Below are positions 18,302-27,552 of a stretch of 64,000 bases of DNA, one piece after another. Location of the stretch: positions 32,882 to 96,881 of the forward strand of contig JACPDI010000011.1 in assembly GCA_016184105.1 (NCBI GenBank). Reading direction: 5' to 3'. The notes below the pieces were generated by a model. The model ran no database searches. It had not been told where the DNA came from and saw only the letters and a program-made list of their open reading frames with translations. The stretch comes from Acidobacteriota bacterium (lineage in GTDB: Bacteria; Acidobacteriota; Vicinamibacteria; Vicinamibacterales; 2-12-FULL-66-21). Within the stretch, counting starts at the first letter, position 1; the number at the start of each line of letters is the position of its first letter. The position numbers were made by a program, and so were the translations under genes.

Positions 18302-19314
18302 GGCCGCCGCTCCGGGCTCACGTCAACGGCCGCGGACAGATCCGGCATCAGGCTGGGATGCGAGCGGGAGATCGAGACGATCGCGACAAACGACCGCACC
18401 TTCGGCGTCAGCGTGCTGAGCACGGCGAGCGGCGAGAGCTGCTCGACGCGGCCGTCGAACACGAGATCCGGATACGCGTCGAGCTGCACTCGTGCCTGCT
18501 GACCGATGCGGACCAGGCCGATGTCCGCCTGGTTGACGCGCGCGCGCACCTGCATGCGGCTGGGATCGACGACGTCCATGATGGGAAGGCCGGCGCGAAC
18601 CTCCTCTCCTTCCTGGACGTCGCCCATCGTGCCCCCCTTCCAGATCTGTTTCACGACGGCCAGGCCGTCGAAGGGGGCGGCGATCGTCATGCGCCGCGCG
18701 TTCTGCTCGGCGTGCGCCATCGCGCGCCGCGCCCGATCGCGGCGGATCTCGAGAATCCGCACCTCGGCCCGTGCGGCGCTGCGCTTGAGGTCGAAGTTCC
18801 TCTTCAGCGCGGCAAGCTTCGCGCGGGACTGCTCGAGCGCGAGGGAGTTCTTCTCGGCTTCGATGTTGGGAAGGAGGTCGTTCTTCGCCACATCGAGCGT
18901 CGCGCGCGCGACGTCGTTGGCGGCCTGTTCCAGCTCGGTCTCGTCGTGCGATCGGGCGGCATCCTGCTCCGATCGCTTCTTGCGGATCTGCTCTTCGAAA
19001 TCGAGAAACTCGGCGCGGCGGTCGAGCGCCGTGCGGACCTGGTCCTGCGGGTCGAATTGCACGAGCACGTCGCCGGCGCGGACGCGGCTCCCTGCCGCCG
19101 CGAGCTTCGTAATGACGAGGGAGTTAGCGCCCGGGCCGGTCAGCCGCGGGGTGATGATCGTGACGCTCTTGACGGCCTCGACCGTGCCCGCAATCCGCAG
19201 GAGGCCCGTGCCGTTCGGCGAACCTGGCGCCGATTGCGCCACGGGCTGCGGGATCGCGGCAATGGCTGCCGAGGCGGCCGCGATGGCGATCAACCGGAGC
19301 AATGGGGTTCCCAT
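18298..19314 (-). CDS. Membrane-fusion (HlyD-like) periplasmic adaptor 3
   Basis: A 338-residue adaptor, shorter than the other two, with a signal peptide (about 1-28) and a predicted cleavage near PVAQSA. It has the first lipoyl half (VRAGDVLVQFD), a coiled-coil hairpin (about 95-200) and the second half (IAAPFDGLAVV), but the C-terminal membrane-proximal domain is truncated, ending about 45 residues after the barrel begins. First of four overlapping genes ending with the permease, 51 bp after a LVIVD-repeat gene. Confidence 0.87.
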   Translation of the reverse strand: MGTPLLRLIAIAAASAAIAAIPQPVAQSAPGSPNGTGLLRIAGTVEAVKSVTIITPRLTGPGANSLVITKLAAAGSRVRAGDVLVQFDPQDQVRTALDRRAEFLDFEEQIRKKRSEQDAARSHDETELEQAANDVARATLDVAKNDLLPNIEAEKNSLALEQSRAKLAALKRNFDLKRSAARAEVRILEIRRDRARRAMAHAEQNARRMTIAAPFDGLAVVKQIWKGGTMGDVQEGEEVRAGLPIMDVVDPSRMQVRARVNQADIGLVRIGQQARVQLDAYPDLVFDGRVEQLSPLAVLSTLTPKVRSFVAIVSISRSHPSLMPDLSAAVDVSPERRP

Positions 19315-19365
19315 CAGCGGGCGGACTGAGTATACGACGAGCGAGCGGGCCGAATGGTTGGCGCG

Positions 19366-20691
19366 TCACCGCGACCCCGTCCCTTTCTCGTGCCGCAACA
19401 CCCAGAGTCCCCACTGCTTGTCGGTAATGTAGATGTTGCCGCGCCGGTCGACGAGCACATCCTCGACCTGCGTCTCCAGCGCGGAGGTCGGAATGGGGCC
19501 AATCCGCCTTGTCGGCGTCGGCGGCACGAACCACGCGACCTCCCGCGGCACGCGCGGCCGGCTGATGTCGTAGATCCGAAGGCCCGCATTGAAGTACGTG
19601 AGATACACCAGATCCCCTTGCTCCTCGACATCCGGGAGGTGCTGCTCCTGGTTCAGGTTGTGCGGGCCGAATCGCCCCCCCTTGTCGCAGAAGTCCGTGA
19701 ACGGCGCGCCCGCGGGCGGCACCGGCAGGGGAAACAGCGCCATCAGGCGCGGCTTCGACGGGTCGGAGATATCGACGACAGACGTGTGGTTCAGCGCTTC
19801 GTCGCACTTCTCGTTGCCCGCCTCCGAATTGGCAATCAGGACGGGCTTGCCGGGCACGGTCATCACACCGTGCACGCTCGTGCTGCCTCCCGGCTTGAAC
19901 GGAGGCACGAACGGCAGCTCGCCAACGAGCCTCGGCTTCGAGACATCCGAGATGTCGAGGATCACGACAGACGGCCCGTAGCCCAGATACGCGGTGTTCC
20001 CCTCGACGTACGCGGGGCCGTGGAACGACGCCGGCTTCGTGGGCGTCTCGCCACCGGCGACGTGCTGCCCCGGCATCCACCAGCGACCGGCTTCCTTCGG
20101 GTTCTTCGGGTCGCTGATGTCGAGAATCACGTAGATCTGTCCCTGGTAGCCCGGCATGCCGGCGGCCAGGTGGGCGTACTTACCGCCCGCATACCAGTTT
20201 CGATGCGTCCCGGTTCCACCAGTCTTCCAGTGCGACACCTGTCGCGGATTGATCGGGTCGCTGATGTCCCAGAACACCACTCCTTCGTCGAACGGTTTCT
20301 GCGGATCCCCGCCCCATCCCGTCTGCGCGCGCTGGAGCGCCGTGACCATGATGTTGTCGTGCAGCTCCATCTGGATGGTCCACGTGTTCTCCTGCGGCCA
20401 CGGAACGAACTTGGCCAGCTTCGGCGCGGCCGGATCCGTCACGTCGACGATGCTCCAGCCGCGGTGCCAGAGATGCCCCATATACAGGTACCAGCGTCCC
20501 TTGACTTCGCGGATCGCGAGCTTGAACGCGCCACCCCGCCCGTCCAGGTCGCTGTATCCGATCGCCGTCATCCGCTCCGCCGTCCACCCCTGCGGGATCT
20601 GCTGGGCGCCCACGCGCCGCGCGGCCGGCGCGATCGTGCAGACGGCCAGCCCCAGGGCGAGCGCCGTTGCCGCGAGCCTCCTGCTTCTCAT
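19366..20691 (-). CDS. Secreted LVIVD-repeat beta-propeller-like protein B
   Basis: A 441-residue protein, signal peptide cleaved near RVGAQQ. The repeat signature D-I-S-D-P-x-x-P occurs at least four times (for example DISDPINPR, DISDPKNPK, DISDVSKPR, DISDPSKPR), the LVIVD propeller-like repeat. The conserved Cys in DFCDKGGRFGPHN is shared with its neighbour. The ATG at 20691 is preferred because AGGAGG stands 8-14 nt upstream; a longer open frame upstream overlaps the neighbouring gene and is a shadow. Close paralogue of the next gene. Function unknown; presumably extracytoplasmic binding. Confidence 0.88.
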   Translation of the reverse strand: MRSRRLAATALALGLAVCTIAPAARRVGAQQIPQGWTAERMTAIGYSDLDGRGGAFKLAIREVKGRWYLYMGHLWHRGWSIVDVTDPAAPKLAKFVPWPQENTWTIQMELHDNIMVTALQRAQTGWGGDPQKPFDEGVVFWDISDPINPRQVSHWKTGGTGTHRNWYAGGKYAHLAAGMPGYQGQIYVILDISDPKNPKEAGRWWMPGQHVAGGETPTKPASFHGPAYVEGNTAYLGYGPSVVILDISDVSKPRLVGELPFVPPFKPGGSTSVHGVMTVPGKPVLIANSEAGNEKCDEALNHTSVVDISDPSKPRLMALFPLPVPPAGAPFTDFCDKGGRFGPHNLNQEQHLPDVEEQGDLVYLTYFNAGLRIYDISRPRVPREVAWFVPPTPTRRIGPIPTSALETQVEDVLVDRRGNIYITDKQWGLWVLRHEKGTGSR

Positions 20692-20717
20692 GCATGCCTC
20701 CTGCGGCTGGCGGTCGA

Positions 20718-22067
20718 TCACTGCCCCGCGGCAGCGCTGTTGGCGGTTGCGGGTTTCCTGCCGGTGTAGCGGAGGATCCAGAGCCCCTGGTTCTTGTTGG
20801 TGATGTAAATGTAGCCGCGCCGGTCGACCAGCACGTCCTCGGTCTGGACGACAAGCTTCTCCTTCGGCACAGGCCCGTACCGCTTCACGGGATCGGGCGG
20901 GACGAAGTAGCCCACCTCTTTCGGGAGCCGCGCATCGCTGATGTCGAACACGCGCAGGCCGGCGTTGAAGTAGGTCGCGTACATCAGGTTGCCCTGCTTT
21001 TCGACGTCCGGGTGGTGCTGGTGCTGGTTGATGTTGTGCGGCCCGAAGCGTCCTCCCTTGTCGCAGAAATTCTTGTACGGCGCGCCGGGCGGGGGCACCG
21101 GTATCGGCATGGTCGACATGAGGCGCGGGCTGCCCGGGTTGGAGATGTCGATGAGCGAGGCCTGCGGAAGCGGCTCGTTGCAGCCTTCGCCGATCGCTTC
21201 CCCGTTCACCCACACCAGGTTGCGCCCCTTCATCGGCATGATGCTGTGCACGCCGATGCTGCTGTTGAACGGCGGCGTGAAGTCGAGCGCGCCAATGAGC
21301 TTCGGCTGTTTGATGTCGCTGATGTCGACGATCCGCATGCCGGCGGCGCCGTAGTCGAGATACGCCGTGTTGCCGTCCACCATCGGGGGTCCGTGGATCG
21401 AGATGCCCGCCTCGGGCGGCTTCTCACCGCCCGCGACGTGCTGGCCCGGCACCCACCAGCGGCCGGCCTCCACCGGGTTGGCCGGATCCTGGATGTCGAC
21501 GATCACGTAGATCTGCCCTTCGTAGCCGGGCATCGCCGCCGCCGTGTGCACGTAGCGGCCGCCGAAGTACCCGTTGCGATGCGTGCCGCGCCCGCCGGTC
21601 TTCCACTGCCCGAGCCTTTTCGGGTTCACCGGGTCGCTGATGTCCCAGATGAGGAATCCCTCGTCGAAGGGCTTGTCCGGATCCGTGCCCCAGCCGGCGC
21701 CCCCCTGCTGGAGCGCGGTGACCATCGTGCTGCCGTGGACCTCCATCTGGATGGTCCACGTGTTGTCGGGGCCCGGGACGAACTTGACGACCTTGGGCGT
21801 TGCCGGGGTGGTCACGTCCATGATCGTCCAGCCGCGATCCCACAGGTGACCCATGTAGAGATACCAGCGGCCGCCGACCTCCCGAATCGACATCTTGAAG
21901 CCGGGCCGGCCGTCAATTTCGCTGTAGCCGACCGCCTCGACGTTCGACGCCGCGAAGTTCTTCGGCACGGGGTCGGCCGATACGACCGCGGCCGGCCACG
22001 AGACCGCGATTGCAGCAGAAGCAGCGAGCGCGCGCCGGCCGAGCGCGCGCATGAGACCTACGGTCAT
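20718..22067 (-). CDS. Secreted LVIVD-repeat beta-propeller-like protein A
   Basis: A 449-residue paralogue of the downstream protein, with a signal peptide (about 1-30, cleavage near VSADP) and the same repeats (DISDPVNPK, DIQDPANPV, DISDIKQPK, DISNPGSPR). The blocks WYLYMGHLW, TWTIQME and DFCDKGGRFGPHN-like (NFCDKGGRFGPHN) are nearly identical to those of protein B, so the pair arose by duplication. It starts 21 bp after the TonB-receptor stop, so both probably serve the same uptake or envelope function as that receptor. Confidence 0.88.
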   Translation of the reverse strand: MTVGLMRALGRRALAASAAIAVSWPAAVVSADPVPKNFAASNVEAVGYSEIDGRPGFKMSIREVGGRWYLYMGHLWDRGWTIMDVTTPATPKVVKFVPGPDNTWTIQMEVHGSTMVTALQQGGAGWGTDPDKPFDEGFLIWDISDPVNPKRLGQWKTGGRGTHRNGYFGGRYVHTAAAMPGYEGQIYVIVDIQDPANPVEAGRWWVPGQHVAGGEKPPEAGISIHGPPMVDGNTAYLDYGAAGMRIVDISDIKQPKLIGALDFTPPFNSSIGVHSIMPMKGRNLVWVNGEAIGEGCNEPLPQASLIDISNPGSPRLMSTMPIPVPPPGAPYKNFCDKGGRFGPHNINQHQHHPDVEKQGNLMYATYFNAGLRVFDISDARLPKEVGYFVPPDPVKRYGPVPKEKLVVQTEDVLVDRRGYIYITNKNQGLWILRYTGRKPATANSAAAGQ

Positions 22068-22088
22068 GAGGAACTCCTCTCCCCTGTT

Positions 22089-25000
22089 TCAGAACGCGAG
22101 CTTCACGCCGAACTGCGCCTGCCGCGACGGCGTGATGGTGCGGGTGATCACGCCGGCGGACGCCACCCGCTGTCCCGGCGCACGGAAGATCGTGCGGCCG
22201 GTCGGGACCGAAAAGTTCGCGCGGTTGAACACGTTGAAGATCTCGGCGCGCAGCTCGAGGCGCCGGGACCTTCCCATCTCGAAGAACTTCGAGAACGACC
22301 AGTCGCTCGTGAACAGCCCGGGACCGGTGAGCACGCGCGACCCGACGTTGCCGAGCGTGCCCGGGGGCGCCGCGACGAAGCACTCGGGATTGAACCACTG
22401 CTCGGGGCGGCCGTTGATGGCGTTGTCGGCGTCGCATCCAGGCGCCCAGCTCGGCCGGTCCGGTCCCGCGCCCAGCTCCCCCTGCCGCGAGTTGTGGTAG
22501 CCGAGCGACAGCTCGAACGGGACGCCGCTCCGCAGCGACGTGATGGTGTTCCACTCCCATCCGCCGAACACGGACCCGAGGACGCCGGGCAGGTCACGGC
22601 CGGGCAGCTGCCACGTGGTCGTGATGTTCATCGAGTGGCGGTTGTTGAAGGAGCATGGGCCGCGGCTGGACGATCGGTCGCCCGAGTACTGCAGCGACGC
22701 GCCGCCGTTCAGCGAGCCGCCGCCGAACTCGTTCGACGCATCGTCGGTGCAGCTCGAGAGCGTGTAGTTCGCCCGCATCGCAAGGCCCCTGGTGGACCGG
22801 CGATCGAGCGTCACCTGCATCGAGTTGTACGAGGAGGTCGCGTCGAAGGAGAGGATAGAGATCGAGCGGAAGTTCGGATTCGGCCGCTGACCGCCGGTGG
22901 CCGGCCAGAAGAGCGACCCGTCGCCAAGCACCTGCGGCTGGAAGAGGTTCTGGTTGCCGGTGCGCCCCAGGTAACGGCTCTGGGAGCCCACGTACGCCAC
23001 CATGATCGCGGTGCTCCAGCCAAGCTCCCGCTGCAGCGTGAGATCGTACGAGTACTTCGTCGGCGCCTTCGCGTCGTACTGCACGGCGCCGAAATCCGGC
23101 AGCGACTTGGCGGGATCGACCGCGAGCGCGTTCGGGAACGGCGGGTTCGGGATCGTGATGCCGATCGAGAACGGCCCGTTCGAAGGCCCCTGCAGGAAGT
23201 AGTACCAGGTGTTGATCTGGTCGTAGAAGATGCCGGCGCCGCCGCGCAGGCTGGTCGTGCCGTCGCCGAACATATCCCAGTTCAGGCCCAGGCGCGGCGC
23301 GAAGAGCGCGCGCGGCTGCTTGAAGTACGGCTTGCCGACGGTCGGCGCCGGGTCGAGCAGCCCGCCGCGCAGGTTCGAGATCTTTCCCTCCTGCTCGTCC
23401 GGGCCGAACATCATCTCGTACCGGACGCCGACGTTCATCGTCAGGTTGGACCGCGCGCGCAGGTTGTCCTCGAGGTACACGCCGAAGAGCTGATTGCGCC
23501 AGTTGCGGCGGATGGCATCCACGTCGGGGCCGCGGAAGCTGAACGTGTTGGGGCGCCCCTGGAGGAAGCTCTGGAGCGTCAGGAACGTGTACTGGCCGCG
23601 GGCGGCCGGATTGGCGACCACGGTGTCGTCCCACGTCCGCTTGTACACGGCGCCGAACTGGAACGAGTGCGCGCCCCGCGTGTACGTGAAGTCGGTGTTG
23701 AGGCTCATCATCTGGTAGTCGAACCAGCGCGGCGAGATCGTGGTGCCGGTGAGCCCTTCGCCGAGTCCCTTGAGCCCGGTAATCGACACCTGCCCGAATT
23801 GCCCCACCTCGGTGGGGGCAAAGAAGGGCTCGGGGACGAAGTACAGCGAGCGGTCGATCGGAACCGTCGTGTCCGTGCGGTGGAAATACCAGGTCTTGTT
23901 GTAGCCGAACCGCGTCGTATTCAGGAACGTGGAACCGAACGTGTGCACGTTCTGCACGCTGACGATGTGGCGGTCGTAGGTCCGCGCCTCGGCGAAGGTC
24001 GGATTCTCGCTCGGCGTGAACTCCTCGGACCAGTCGCCTGTGTATACGCCGTATAACTGGTTGTGCTCGCCCATGTGCTGATCGAGGCGCAGCGTGAAGA
24101 AATCCTCCTCGATGTTCTGCTCCGGATTGCTGAAGAACTCCGCCGTTCCGTCCCCGAACGTCCGTCCGTTCGGAACGGGCATCAGCGCCATGTACGGAGC
24201 CACGACCGGGTTCACACCGACGAACAGTTCGCGGCCGGGGTTCGCGCGATCCGGCAGGTACCCAAGACGCGCCCTGGCATCGGGGACGATGGCCAGGTGC
24301 GAGAGGCCGAGCTCCTGGCGGAAGCCCTCGTAGTTCGAGAAGAAGAACGTCTTGCCCCGGAAGATCGGCCCTCCCGTCGACGCGCCGAACTGGTTGCGGT
24401 TGAACGGCGGGTTGGTCCCCCGATCGAAATAGTTCTTCGTGTCGAAGGTGTCGTTGCGGTGGAACTCGTAGAGCGTGCCGCGGAAGCTGTTCGTGCCCGA
24501 CTTGGTCACCGTGTTCATCACGCCGCCGGCCTTCTCGCCGTACGCGGCGCTGTACTGGCCGACCAGCAGCTTGAACTCCTCGACCGCCTCGACGCCCATC
24601 ACGATCCCGGCGGCGCTCACCGGCGAGGTGGTGAAGGTGAACGTCATGTCGACGCCGTTCAGCAGGAAGCGGTTGTGCTCCGGCCGCGTGCCGCTGACCA
24701 CCATCTGCGTGCCGAAATTGTGGTAGTTGTTCTGCTGCACTCCGGGCTGCAGCACCGCGAGCTGCTGGATGTCGCGCGCGTTGAGGGGCAGCGAGCGGAT
24801 CATGCGCTCGTCGACCAGCGCGGAGACCTCCGTGCTCGACGTCTCCACCATCGGGGCGCCCCCCGACACCACGACGGTCTCCTTCAACTCACTGAGGCCC
24901 ATCGTGAAGTTCATGACGACTTCGCTGCCCACCGCGAGCCGCAGGTTCTCGCGCACCTGCGACCCGAAGCCTTCGAGCGAGGCGGTGACCGAGTACGTCC

Positions 25001-25235
25001 CGGTCGGCAGTTGCGCCTCGCGGTAGCGGCCTGAGGAGTCGGCGAGGGCCGTACGCGTCAGGCCGGTTTCGGTGTTCTTGATGACAATGGTGGCTCCTGG
25101 CAGGATGCCGCCGGTGGTGTCCGTGACGGTGCCGAGAATCGTCGCCGTCGTGACCTGCCCCGAAGCGGAGGCGGCGCCTGCCAGCCACATGAGCGTCAGC
25201 GCCGTGGCGCGGATCGCACGCGACGTCTTCTTCAC
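22089..25235 (-). CDS. TonB-dependent receptor, Oar-like with N-terminal regulatory beta domain
   Basis: About 1048 residues: signal peptide (ending near ASASGQ), a carboxypeptidase-regulatory-like domain (about 25-105, with GTVTDTTGGILPGATI), a plug domain (about 115-230), and a 22-stranded barrel ending in an aromatic residue (VKLAF), the outer-membrane insertion signal. This build is typical of the large receptor families of Acidobacteriota. GTG at 25235 is chosen since GGGAGGGG stands just upstream and the signal peptide follows; an in-frame extension to 25352 lacks these. Its ligand is unknown. Confidence 0.92.
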   Translation of the reverse strand: MKKTSRAIRATALTLMWLAGAASASGQVTTATILGTVTDTTGGILPGATIVIKNTETGLTRTALADSSGRYREAQLPTGTYSVTASLEGFGSQVRENLRLAVGSEVVMNFTMGLSELKETVVVSGGAPMVETSSTEVSALVDERMIRSLPLNARDIQQLAVLQPGVQQNNYHNFGTQMVVSGTRPEHNRFLLNGVDMTFTFTTSPVSAAGIVMGVEAVEEFKLLVGQYSAAYGEKAGGVMNTVTKSGTNSFRGTLYEFHRNDTFDTKNYFDRGTNPPFNRNQFGASTGGPIFRGKTFFFSNYEGFRQELGLSHLAIVPDARARLGYLPDRANPGRELFVGVNPVVAPYMALMPVPNGRTFGDGTAEFFSNPEQNIEEDFFTLRLDQHMGEHNQLYGVYTGDWSEEFTPSENPTFAEARTYDRHIVSVQNVHTFGSTFLNTTRFGYNKTWYFHRTDTTVPIDRSLYFVPEPFFAPTEVGQFGQVSITGLKGLGEGLTGTTISPRWFDYQMMSLNTDFTYTRGAHSFQFGAVYKRTWDDTVVANPAARGQYTFLTLQSFLQGRPNTFSFRGPDVDAIRRNWRNQLFGVYLEDNLRARSNLTMNVGVRYEMMFGPDEQEGKISNLRGGLLDPAPTVGKPYFKQPRALFAPRLGLNWDMFGDGTTSLRGGAGIFYDQINTWYYFLQGPSNGPFSIGITIPNPPFPNALAVDPAKSLPDFGAVQYDAKAPTKYSYDLTLQRELGWSTAIMVAYVGSQSRYLGRTGNQNLFQPQVLGDGSLFWPATGGQRPNPNFRSISILSFDATSSYNSMQVTLDRRSTRGLAMRANYTLSSCTDDASNEFGGGSLNGGASLQYSGDRSSSRGPCSFNNRHSMNITTTWQLPGRDLPGVLGSVFGGWEWNTITSLRSGVPFELSLGYHNSRQGELGAGPDRPSWAPGCDADNAINGRPEQWFNPECFVAAPPGTLGNVGSRVLTGPGLFTSDWSFSKFFEMGRSRRLELRAEIFNVFNRANFSVPTGRTIFRAPGQRVASAGVITRTITPSRQAQFGVKLAF

Positions 25236-25348
25236 TGTCCCCTCCCGTTTGCAATTCGACGGACGCGGACGCCCGCGTTTCCTGCGGGGGCCGCCCGGCG
25301 CGAGGATTCTAGGGGAAACTACTCCAGCAGGTGCGTCCTTTCGTGTCA

Positions 25349-26083
25349 TCAATTGTCAAAGGATTGTCTCCGCCTCACGCCGGCGCCGGCGCGCGGGACC
25401 GCCAGCCGGTACCCCGTGCCATAAACCGTCAGGAAGAACTCCGGGTGCGCCGGATCGACCTCGAGCCTTGTCCGAAGCTTCATCACGTAGTTGTCCACGG
25501 TGCGCGTCGGGGGACAGTGGCGATAACCCCAGACGTCGCTGAGGATCTCCTCGCGCGTCATCAGTTCGCCCCGCCGCGCGACGAAGTAGGCCAGCAACCG
25601 GAACTCCCGGGATGACAGCTCCAGGCGCCGGCCGTTCCGCTTCACGGCGTGCCTGCGGAGATCGACCGACACATCGCCGAAGTGAAACACCTCGGACGGG
25701 TCACCGCTCTGCTCGTGCCGCCTGCGAAGCTGGACGCGGACCCTGGCGAGCATCTCGCCGACGGAAAACGGCTTGCCGATGTAGTCGTCTGCGCCGAGGT
25801 CGAGCCCGGTGATCCGGTCAACGTCCGCGTGGCGGGCGGTCAACATGATGATGGGAGACGTGAAGCCACGGGCGCGGAACTGCCTGCAGACGTCGTACCC
25901 CGTCATCTTCGGCAGCATGACATCCAGCAGCACGACGTCGGGACGCTCGCGGAGTCCCAGCTCGAGTCCTTCCTCGCCCGTGACGGCCGTGAGCACGCGG
26001 TAGTTCTCGAACTCCAGGTTGTCGCGCAGGATCACACGCATGTCGGATTCGTCGTCGATCACCAGGATGCGAGCGGAGTTCAT
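25349..26083 (-). CDS. OmpR/PhoB-family response regulator (orphan)
   Basis: A 244-residue regulator: receiver (about 5-118; acidic pair IDDES, Asp in LLDVMLPK, Thr in MLTARH, Lys in GKPFSV) and a winged-helix DNA-binding domain (about 140-230) with ELSSREFRLLAY and the recognition-helix region TRTVDNYVMKLRTRL. No histidine kinase is adjacent. It precedes the TonB receptor by 113 bp on the same strand and may control that operon. The ATG at 26083 fits the receiver start; upstream codons are not conserved-looking. Confidence 0.93.
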   Translation of the reverse strand: MNSARILVIDDESDMRVILRDNLEFENYRVLTAVTGEEGLELGLRERPDVVLLDVMLPKMTGYDVCRQFRARGFTSPIIMLTARHADVDRITGLDLGADDYIGKPFSVGEMLARVRVQLRRRHEQSGDPSEVFHFGDVSVDLRRHAVKRNGRRLELSSREFRLLAYFVARRGELMTREEILSDVWGYRHCPPTRTVDNYVMKLRTRLEVDPAHPEFFLTVYGTGYRLAVPRAGAGVRRRQSFDN

Positions 26084-26444
26084 GAACCACCCTTTGTTGC
26101 GGCAGTTCCGGCGTGGCGGTGAGGTGAGGCGGTGGAGCGAAGCGGCGCAGTAGACGGATCGCGAGACAAGGCGGACGCGGGCGTCACGCACTCGGCGCTG
26201 GCCAACAGCGGGCGGTGGAGAGCATCCGCACGAGCCATCTGCAGCTTGAGGTTCCGGTCAGCGGCGGAGGCAACTCTACCGCCGGGGACCGCGTGCGCGT
26301 CAAGAGTTCTTTCTGTCCTAGCGGGGCGGCCCAACCGCAGGGGACGCGGGGTCCCCTGCGTCCCGTGGGGGTTGTCGTGACCTCTGCAGTTCAGGCCGCG
26401 GGCGGCCGCGGTGGCATCGAGCTTGTAAATGGCACTCGCGCCCG
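26084..26444. other. Divergent intergenic region with a 9-bp hairpin
   Basis: This 361-bp gap separates the OmpR-type gene (minus) from the GGDEF gene (plus). It contains a perfect 9-bp inverted repeat, GCAGGGGAC (26337-26345) and GTCCCCTGC (26351-26359), with a 5-nt loop and no T tract, so it is not an intrinsic terminator. I see no RNA gene and no convincing short reading frame. Confidence 0.5.
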
Positions 26445-27386
26445 ATGTCCGCCCACATCCCTCGCACAACGACGGAATTGAAAGATTGGGTGCAGCGGCA
26501 CCTCGCGCTCGGCCCTGCGGCCGAAGCGGAGTTGCTCGCCGTGGTCGATGCCGTTGTCGCCCAGCAACGGCAGCTGCTGGAGCAATCAAAGGCAGAGGCC
26601 ATCCGCGCGCTCTCGGAAGGGTTCGCGCAGAAGCTCGCGGACCTGCAGCGCGAACTGAGCGAGAAGGAATCCACCGTCAATACCATCGCCCGGTACTTCG
26701 AGGAGGTCGTTGCGGATCTCAGCGATCGATCCCACCGCGATCCGAAGACGAAGCTGCTCAACTTCGACTGGTTCATGGAGCGCCTGGAGAGCTTCCTCGG
26801 CGCCGAGCAGCGCGCGCGCTGGTGCGCGATTGGCGTGGTCGACATCACGAGCTTCAAGGCCTACAACGACACGCTTGGGCACGCGGTGGGCGACCGCATC
26901 ATCGAGCGGGTGGCGAAGATCCTCGGCGAGCAGATTCGATCCGAGGACCTGCTGGCGCTGGAGCGGCCGGTCGCGCGCGACCTGCACGCGCGCTTCGGCG
27001 GCGACGAGTACTGCTTCATGATCCCCGACCTGCCCGGCCACAGCGAGGCGGAGCACATCGCGGCGCGCTTCAAGAACGCCGTGGAGGGGTTCGACTGGAC
27101 GCGCGAGGACCGGCGTCTCGCCGACCGCCCGGTGAGGGTGGACGTGGGGGTCGTCGTGCTCCGGCTGGGGGCCGTGGACGAGCGCCGCGGCGTCGCCCGC
27201 AAGCTCGCGGCGGATCTGATCCACTGGGCGGACCAGTTGATGTATTCCGCCAAGGGGCAGCGCGCCTCGCATATCTACATGATTTGCACGCGGGTCGTGG
27301 ATGGCGAGCTGCTAGAGGTCCCCGACCAGGAGGCGGTGCGCCTCCACTCAGGCGCCGGCGCGGGTTTCCCCGCGTACGAGGACTAG
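26445..27386 (+). CDS. GGDEF-domain diguanylate cyclase
   Basis: A 313-residue soluble protein. The N-terminus (about 1-85) is helical with a coiled coil; the GGDEF domain (about 95-275) has RFGGDEY, the DxT substrate region (VDITSFKAYNDTLGH) and the usual DPKTKLLNF start. The active-site motif GGDEY supports c-di-GMP synthesis. An RxxD inhibitory site is not clear. There is no obvious membrane segment, so the coiled coil may dimerise it. tRNA-His lies 90 bp downstream. Confidence 0.9.
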   Translation: MSAHIPRTTTELKDWVQRHLALGPAAEAELLAVVDAVVAQQRQLLEQSKAEAIRALSEGFAQKLADLQRELSEKESTVNTIARYFEEVVADLSDRSHRDPKTKLLNFDWFMERLESFLGAEQRARWCAIGVVDITSFKAYNDTLGHAVGDRIIERVAKILGEQIRSEDLLALERPVARDLHARFGGDEYCFMIPDLPGHSEAEHIAARFKNAVEGFDWTREDRRLADRPVRVDVGVVVLRLGAVDERRGVARKLAADLIHWADQLMYSAKGQRASHIYMICTRVVDGELLEVPDQEAVRLHSGAGAGFPAYED

Positions 27387-27414
27387 TGCTACACTTATTA
27401 TTTGTGCTCGCAGC

Positions 27415-27470
27415 GGCACGTGGCACGTGGCACGTCGCACGTCGCACGTCGCACGTGGCACGTCGCACGT
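27415..27470. repeat. Eight-unit heptamer repeat (G/C)GCACGT
   Basis: Eight uninterrupted 7-bp units occupy 56 bp: three GGCACGT, three CGCACGT, one GGCACGT and one CGCACGT. The junctions create CACGTG-type palindromes. The array lies between the GGDEF gene and tRNA-His and would be in the tRNA precursor leader if transcription starts at the AT-rich stretch near 27391-27405. Confidence 0.9.
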
Positions 27471-27476
27471 CTTTGT

Positions 27477-27552
27477 GGTGAGTGTAGCTCAGGGGTAGAG
27501 CGCCGGACTGTGGCTCCGGATGTCGCGGGTTCAAATCCCGTCACTCACCCCA
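27477..27552 (+). tRNA. tRNA-His (anticodon GTG)
   Basis: The acceptor stem GTGAGTG/CACTCAC closes a canonical cloverleaf with an anticodon loop CTGTGGC (GTG). An extra G at 27477 faces the C discriminator (27549), the G-1:C73 pair unique to bacterial tRNA-His. CCA is encoded (27550-27552). The last 12 bases also form the 3' end of a minus-strand regulator gene. Confidence 0.95.

Noticed and set aside
20667..24056. 1129-residue plus-strand open frame antisense to the TonB receptor
   Set aside because: Arg/Pro/Gly/Val-rich composition, no domains and full overlap with a receptor that has clear motifs; it is a GC-rich shadow.
26337..26359. Intrinsic terminator between the OmpR-type gene and the GGDEF gene
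   Set aside because: The stem is good but there is no T tract on either side, and both genes point away from it.
27415..27470. CRISPR-like array
   Set aside because: Units are 7 bp and directly joined with no spacers, and no cas genes exist in the window.
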